A DNA stretch of 41,868 nt from an uncultured Caryophanales bacterium. Its GTDB lineage: Bacteria > Bacillota_I > Bacilli_A > RF39 > UBA660. A model generated the notes under the pieces. It searched no databases. It had not been told where the DNA came from and saw nothing but the letters and a program-made list of their open reading frames with translations. Where the stretch lies: contig CAMNHK010000013.1 of assembly GCA_946539445.1 (NCBI GenBank), positions 1 through 41,868 of the forward strand, in the 5' to 3' direction. Each line of letters starts with the position of its first letter. Position 1 is the first letter of the stretch. Positions 37,911 through 41,868 of this stretch are shown here, one piece after another. The translations under genes and the position numbers were made by a program.

Positions 37911-39689
37911 ATGAGTAAAATTCAAGTAATGAATGAAGTTCTCGCAAACAAAATCGCAGCTGGAGAAGTAGTTGAAAAAACAATGAACGTCGTAAAAGAA
38001 TTAGTAGAGAACTCCATCGATGCTGGAAGTACCGAAATTAGAATTCAATTAATCGATTCGGGAGTAAAGGAAATCGAAGTGGCCGACAATGGAGTTGGAA
38101 TGGATGAAGAAGACGCTAAAATGGCTTTCGAAAGACATGCCACTTCCAAATTAAAAAACCTAGATGATTTATTCTATATTGAGTCTCTTGGATTTCGTGG
38201 AGAAGCGCTTCCTTCTATTGCCAGTGTATCGAATATTCGTCTAAAAACTAGTGATGGAGAAACAGGAACCTTACTTACTTTATCTGGAGGAGAAAACCTT
38301 CAAGTAGAACGTTCGGATCTTCAAAAAGGAACAACCATCACCGTATCCGATTTATTCTACAATACCCCCGTTCGTCTAAAGTATTTAAAAAACTTATATG
38401 TAGAACTTGCGAGTATCGTAGAATATGTGAATAAAATGGCTTTATCTTATCCAAATATAAAATTTACTTTAATAAATAATGATAAATTTTTATTAAAAAC
38501 CGATGGCTCTGGAGATTTATTAAAAGTAATTTATGAAATATATGGAGTCGATATTACCAAAAAAATGATTCCCATCGAAGGAGAAAATGATGATTACTAT
38601 ATCCATGGATATATTTCCTATCCAGAAGTAACAAAAGGAAATCGGAATTCCATTACCACTCTTGTCAATGGCCGGGTAATCAAAAATAATGAATTAAATA
38701 AATGCATTGTAGATTGCTATCACACTTATATTCATAAAGATCGATATCCAGTCATTATTTTAAACATAGAAGTAGATCCAATCTTAATTGATATAAATAT
38801 TCATCCAACGAAAATGGATATTAAGTTTTCGAAAATGGAGACCTTAAAAGACTTAGTAATCGATTGTATTACGAAACGTTTAGAAGAAATATCTCTTATT
38901 CCAGAAGTAAGTGTACGAGATAGTTATTCGATTAGTGAAGTAAGAAAACAGATTACTTCCACCAAAGAAGAAGAAATAGAAGAAAAACCAAAATACGAAG
39001 AAATACAATTGGATTTTGAAGTAAAAGAGTCTTCCAAAGAAAAGAAAGAAATAAAAAAAGACGAAAAAGAAGAGAAAAAAGAAGAACCAACAGAAGAGAA
39101 AACAACAAGAATTAAAAAAATGATCCCAAGAGGAGTGGTTCTCTTAACCTATATTGTGGCAGAAAATGAAGATGGCATGTACTTGATTGATCAACATGCC
39201 GCAGCCGAACGTATTAATTTTGAAAAAATTGTAAAAGAAATGAAAGAAAAACCACTTCCAGTTGATTTATTGGTTCCTATTAAAATAGAATTAAGAAGTG
39301 ATGAGTTTATTTTAGTAAAGCAAAGATTTGAATTATTAGAAGAATATGGCTTTTCAGTAGAAGAGTTTGGAAAAAACACCATAATTGTAAGAACTCATCC
39401 ATCTTGGATACCAGAAGACAGAAGTGATGACATTATCCATAAAATTGTCGATCTAATGATAGAAAAAGGAGAATTTGATTTTGAAAAATTCACTTGGCGT
39501 ATGGCCGCAACCACAGCTTGCCGTATGTCGGTTATGGCAGGAGATTATATTTCTCAAGAAGATCAAGAATGGATATTAGAAAACATTCGTTATTGTGAGA
39601 ATCCTTTTACTTGTCCTCATGGACGTCCAACAATTATTACGTATACGCGTTATGAATTGGAAAAATTATTCAAAAGACAACTAGATTGA
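37911..39689 (+). CDS. mutL: DNA mismatch repair protein MutL
   Basis: 592 residues; AGGTGATG ribosome site. GHKL ATPase: KIAAGEVVEKTMNVVKELVENS, DNGVGM near 60, FERHATSKL, FRGEALPSIASV. Then the S5-like transducer, a Lys/Glu-rich linker near 345-405, and the C-terminal dimer/endonuclease domain with DQHAAAERINFE (the DQHA-x2-E-x4-E site), ACRMSVMAGD and CPHGRP. The endonuclease site means methyl-independent repair, with nicking by MutL itself. mutS is not in the window. miaA follows, as in many bacteria. Confidence 0.95.
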   Translation: MSKIQVMNEVLANKIAAGEVVEKTMNVVKELVENSIDAGSTEIRIQLIDSGVKEIEVADNGVGMDEEDAKMAFERHATSKLKNLDDLFYIESLGFRGEALPSIASVSNIRLKTSDGETGTLLTLSGGENLQVERSDLQKGTTITVSDLFYNTPVRLKYLKNLYVELASIVEYVNKMALSYPNIKFTLINNDKFLLKTDGSGDLLKVIYEIYGVDITKKMIPIEGENDDYYIHGYISYPEVTKGNRNSITTLVNGRVIKNNELNKCIVDCYHTYIHKDRYPVIILNIEVDPILIDINIHPTKMDIKFSKMETLKDLVIDCITKRLEEISLIPEVSVRDSYSISEVRKQITSTKEEEIEEKPKYEEIQLDFEVKESSKEKKEIKKDEKEEKKEEPTEEKTTRIKKMIPRGVVLLTYIVAENEDGMYLIDQHAAAERINFEKIVKEMKEKPLPVDLLVPIKIELRSDEFILVKQRFELLEEYGFSVEEFGKNTIIVRTHPSWIPEDRSDDIIHKIVDLMIEKGEFDFEKFTWRMAATTACRMSVMAGDYISQEDQEWILENIRYCENPFTCPHGRPTIITYTRYELEKLFKRQLD

Positions 39690-39701
39690 GTGGAGGAACA
39701 T

Positions 39702-40583
39702 ATGAAAGACATTATCGTAATTGTAGGCCCAACAGGCGTTGGCAAGACCAAATTAAGCGTAGAATTAGCAAAAAAATTAGATGCTGAAATCATCAATGGC
39801 GATAGCGTATCTATTTATCAAGATTTAAACATTGGAAGTGCGAAACCTACGATAGAGGAAAGAGAAAATATTCCTCACCACTTAGTAGATATTCGAAAAG
39901 TAGTGGAAGATTACTCGGTATTTGACTATCAAAAAGATGCCAGAAAAGCGATAGAAGAAATTGAAAAGCGAGGAAAAAGAATCATCATAGTAGGAGGAAC
40001 AGGATTATATATCAAAGCGGCTTTATTTGATTATCAGTTTACCGAAGGAACAACCTATCATACCTATGAGGATTTATCTAACAAAGAAATACAAGAAAAA
40101 ATAAGAGAGTATTCCTATACCCCCATTCCAGCAGAGAATAATCGAAAACGCTTAGTTCGGTTATTAAATAAATTAGAAAACGAGGAAACCATTACCAACA
40201 ACAAAGATGTATGCTTGTATCCGATCCAAGTAATTGGCCTAACAACCACAAGAGAAATATTATACAATCGAATTAATCAAAGAGTGGAAAAAATGATAGA
40301 GAATGGTTTAGTAAACGAAATAGAATCGTTAAAAGAATATTATCCTTCTTCTAGAATTTTAAATAGTGGAATTGGCTACAAAGAGTTTAAAGATTATTTA
40401 CTAGAAAAGAAAACATTAAAAGAAGTAATAGAGGAGATTCAAAAGAACTCTAGAAGATTTGCCAAAAGACAATATACTTTTTTTAATCATCAATTCCAAA
40501 CAAATTGGTTTGATGTAGACTTTGATCATTTTGAAAACACCATAGAGGAAGTCTATCAATTTATTCAAAAAAAAGAGAGTTAA
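39702..40583 (+). CDS. miaA: tRNA dimethylallyltransferase
   Basis: 293 residues from ATG 39702, with GTGGAGG upstream (the GTG at 39690 is part of this site). Adds an isopentenyl group to A37 of tRNAs reading U-starting codons. P-loop VGPTGVGKTKLSVEL near residue 8, INGDSVSIYQDLNIGSAKP near 34, IVGGTGLYIKAALFDY near 100, and the KRQYTFFNHQ end. Twelve bases after mutL, same operon. Confidence 0.94.
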   Translation: MKDIIVIVGPTGVGKTKLSVELAKKLDAEIINGDSVSIYQDLNIGSAKPTIEERENIPHHLVDIRKVVEDYSVFDYQKDARKAIEEIEKRGKRIIIVGGTGLYIKAALFDYQFTEGTTYHTYEDLSNKEIQEKIREYSYTPIPAENNRKRLVRLLNKLENEETITNNKDVCLYPIQVIGLTTTREILYNRINQRVEKMIENGLVNEIESLKEYYPSSRILNSGIGYKEFKDYLLEKKTLKEVIEEIQKNSRRFAKRQYTFFNHQFQTNWFDVDFDHFENTIEEVYQFIQKKES

Positions 40584-40595
40584 TCTCTCTTTTTT
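40569..40595. terminator. Bidirectional terminator after miaA
   Basis: 11-bp stem AAAAAAGAGAG / CTCTCTTTTTT, loop TTAAT, between convergent genes. Confidence 0.85.
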
Positions 40596-40597
40596 CT

Positions 40598-41524
40598 TTA
40601 TTGTAATTCTAAATAAACGTTCTCATTAAAATCATGTTGATCGACCGCTAGTTCTTTGAAAGCATAGGTTGGAATTAAGAAATAAGTATATTCCAAATAA
40701 TCTTGTCCATCGGCTGAGACAGGATCATCCCAAGTTAAATCAATATGATACCAGTTTCCTTCTATCTCAACGGCATTCCAAATATGATTTTCAGAGGAAA
40801 CTTTAAAATTCTTCAAATTCATTTTTTCTAAAAATAATGCCATCAAATCGGTGTATCCACCACAAACAGCATATCCCTCAAACAAAGGACCATAAGCAAT
40901 TTCCGATTGATACATATCAATATCTTGTTCACTTTTTAAGGAATCATATCGAGTCGTATTAATAATATAATCATGAATGGCTTGTATATTGTCTCTAGCA
41001 GCTAGCTCTGGATGAACCAGTTGAGAATACAATTCATCGACTTTTTCATTGATTTTTAGAATATCCTCTTGAATATAACTATGAGTGACATTAATGGTTA
41101 CTCGTCCCAAAGTATCATATTCTGTTTCAATATGGGAAAAACCATTATAAGGATGAACAAAATTATTAATATCCGATAACATATTCTGATTATTGGCTAA
41201 TTCCTGAATATCTTCTATACAATCTTCATAATCTTTTGGACAATAAAAGCTAAAAGATTCTTCTCCAGAATTTAAAACCGTATAATAAATATTTACAATA
41301 TCTTGAAAACTCATAGGAGAAAAAGAATCGGTAATTTTTACAAATTGAAAATCATAATCACGCCAATATTCATTTTTTTCTTCTAATTGAATATTTTTAT
41401 GAGAATTCAAAAAGGAACTAACAAAAGAATGAATATCCGTTTTTCGAATTAAAAATACTCCTACAAAAACACATACAAGACCTGCTAAAAAAATTAGTTT
41501 TGCCAAAGCAACTTTTATTTTCAT
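40598..41524 (-). CDS. Membrane-anchored transglutaminase-like protein
   Basis: 308 residues. N-terminal membrane helix (LIFLAGLVCVFVGVFLI), so the domain lies outside the cell. Candidate triad at the C-terminal half: Cys in GYAVCGGYTDLMALFLEKM near 218, His in SENHIWNAVEI near 245, Asp in YHIDLTWDDP near 260, in the pattern of the transglutaminase/CYK3 group. The N-terminal half (HSYIQEDILKINEKVDEL) is helical. Probably a surface peptidase or amidase; the substrate is unknown. AGGAGG ribosome site six bases before the ATG. Confidence 0.78.
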   Translation of the reverse strand: MKIKVALAKLIFLAGLVCVFVGVFLIRKTDIHSFVSSFLNSHKNIQLEEKNEYWRDYDFQFVKITDSFSPMSFQDIVNIYYTVLNSGEESFSFYCPKDYEDCIEDIQELANNQNMLSDINNFVHPYNGFSHIETEYDTLGRVTINVTHSYIQEDILKINEKVDELYSQLVHPELAARDNIQAIHDYIINTTRYDSLKSEQDIDMYQSEIAYGPLFEGYAVCGGYTDLMALFLEKMNLKNFKVSSENHIWNAVEIEGNWYHIDLTWDDPVSADGQDYLEYTYFLIPTYAFKELAVDQHDFNENVYLELQ

Positions 41525-41578
41525 AAAGCCTCCTTATTCTCAAACTCATTGTATCTTAAATAAAAAACAAAGTAAATA

Positions 41579-41606
41579 AAAAAACCAATTATTTCTAACT
41601 GGTTTA
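41579..41606 (-). terminator. Terminator of rpsT
   Basis: Minus strand: AACCAGTT / AATTGGTT (one G-T), loop AGAAAT, T-run; the stop codon is at its base. Confidence 0.7.
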
Positions 41607-41867
41607 CTTCATTTCATTCATCGTTTTAGTTAATCTAGATTTTAAACGAGCTGCTTTATTTTTATGAATTTTTCCACTAGACATAGCTTTATCAATTCTT
41701 TGGATTGCGATATTTAAATTGTTACTAGCAGCTTCCTTGTTTTCAGCTTTTACTTCTTTTTCAAATTTCTTTACAGCCGTTCTCATACTAGTAGTAATTA
41801 ATGAATTAACTTCTGCTTTTTTAGCATTAGAACGCATACGTTTTTTAGCACTTTTAATATTTGGCAT
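41604..41867 (-). CDS. rpsT: Ribosomal protein S20
   Basis: 87 residues, typical length. Binds 16S rRNA in the 30S subunit. N-terminus MPNIKSAKKRMRSNAKK and the C-terminal GKIHKNKAARLKSRLTK are family signatures; the composition is Lys/Ala-rich and all helical. The ATG is one base from the window edge, so ribosome site and promoter are outside. Confidence 0.96.
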   Translation of the reverse strand: MPNIKSAKKRMRSNAKKAEVNSLITTSMRTAVKKFEKEVKAENKEAASNNLNIAIQRIDKAMSSGKIHKNKAARLKSRLTKTMNEMK

Positions 41868-41868
41868 A

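Noticed and set aside
1-41868. Mycoplasma-type genetic code (TGA = Trp)
   Set aside because: Several full-length genes end at TGA followed by the next start (nrtR, plsC copy 1, mutL), and Trp positions use TGG.

Overview
The window is about 33% G+C by impression and looks chromosomal, from a low-GC Bacillota of the class Bacilli, probably one of the uncultured, small-genome gut lineages related to Mollicutes. Evidence: Shine-Dalgarno sites of the AGGTGAT / AGGAGG type, many TGnTATAAT promoters with very short leaders, AT-rich codons, and Bacillus-like gene order (ylbJ-ylbL-like pair, tkt-sirA-yneF, mutL-miaA). TGA is a normal stop (mutL, nrtR-like gene and others end in it), so the Mycoplasma code does not apply. 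Nearly all genes lie on the + strand as short transcription units, each with its own promoter and a tight hairpin-plus-U terminator.

Layout. 1-4656: type IV pilus / competence-type locus: a GspE/ComGA-like ATPase (-, running off the left edge) divergent from two prepilin-like genes, one carrying InlB-type repeats. 4682-8877: YlbJ-like membrane protein, YlbL-like PDZ-Lon protease, HAD nucleotidase, a secreted/membrane protein and a YitT transporter-like protein. 8938-16187: one operon for NAD(P) salvage: pncA, pncB, nadE, prs, nadD, pncC, an NrtR-like Nudix-wHTH regulator, nadK and a last gene of unknown function. It has a near-consensus promoter whose -10 sits inside a palindrome. 16200-19199: two PlsC acyltransferases, an alpha/beta hydrolase, a lipoprotein and tRNA-Arg(CCG). 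19211-20618: GDPD phosphodiesterase, an unknown gene and tRNA-Thr(CGT). 20619-21760: an accessory island behind tRNA-Thr with a 30-residue membrane peptide gene and convergent small RNA (probable type I toxin-antitoxin), plus an orphan polyA-polymerase-type nucleotidyltransferase. 21760-32800: membrane protein, CsaA, transglutaminase-like protein, SDR dehydrogenase, a metallo-beta-lactamase-fold remnant without a normal start codon, GNAT, two related small proteins with a CapA-type phosphatase, an AAA+ protein and a calcium-type P-ATPase. 32841-41867: transketolase, SirA-like and YneF proteins, UvrC, a major-pilin-like gene, MutL, MiaA, a membrane transglutaminase-like protein and ribosomal protein S20.

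How it works together. The NAD operon gives the whole route from nicotinamide or nicotinate to NADP, including PRPP supply by Prs and NMN recycling by PncC, with its own probable NAD-status sensor. The pilus genes are split between the left end and 37.4 kb. The most unusual item is the region behind tRNA-Thr, where promoters, terminators, repeats and a tiny ORF, all absent from a normal gene list, form a coherent toxin-antitoxin layout. A second oddity is the sirA-like gene, whose ribosome site and start codon lie in the arm of a hairpin of about 23 bp.
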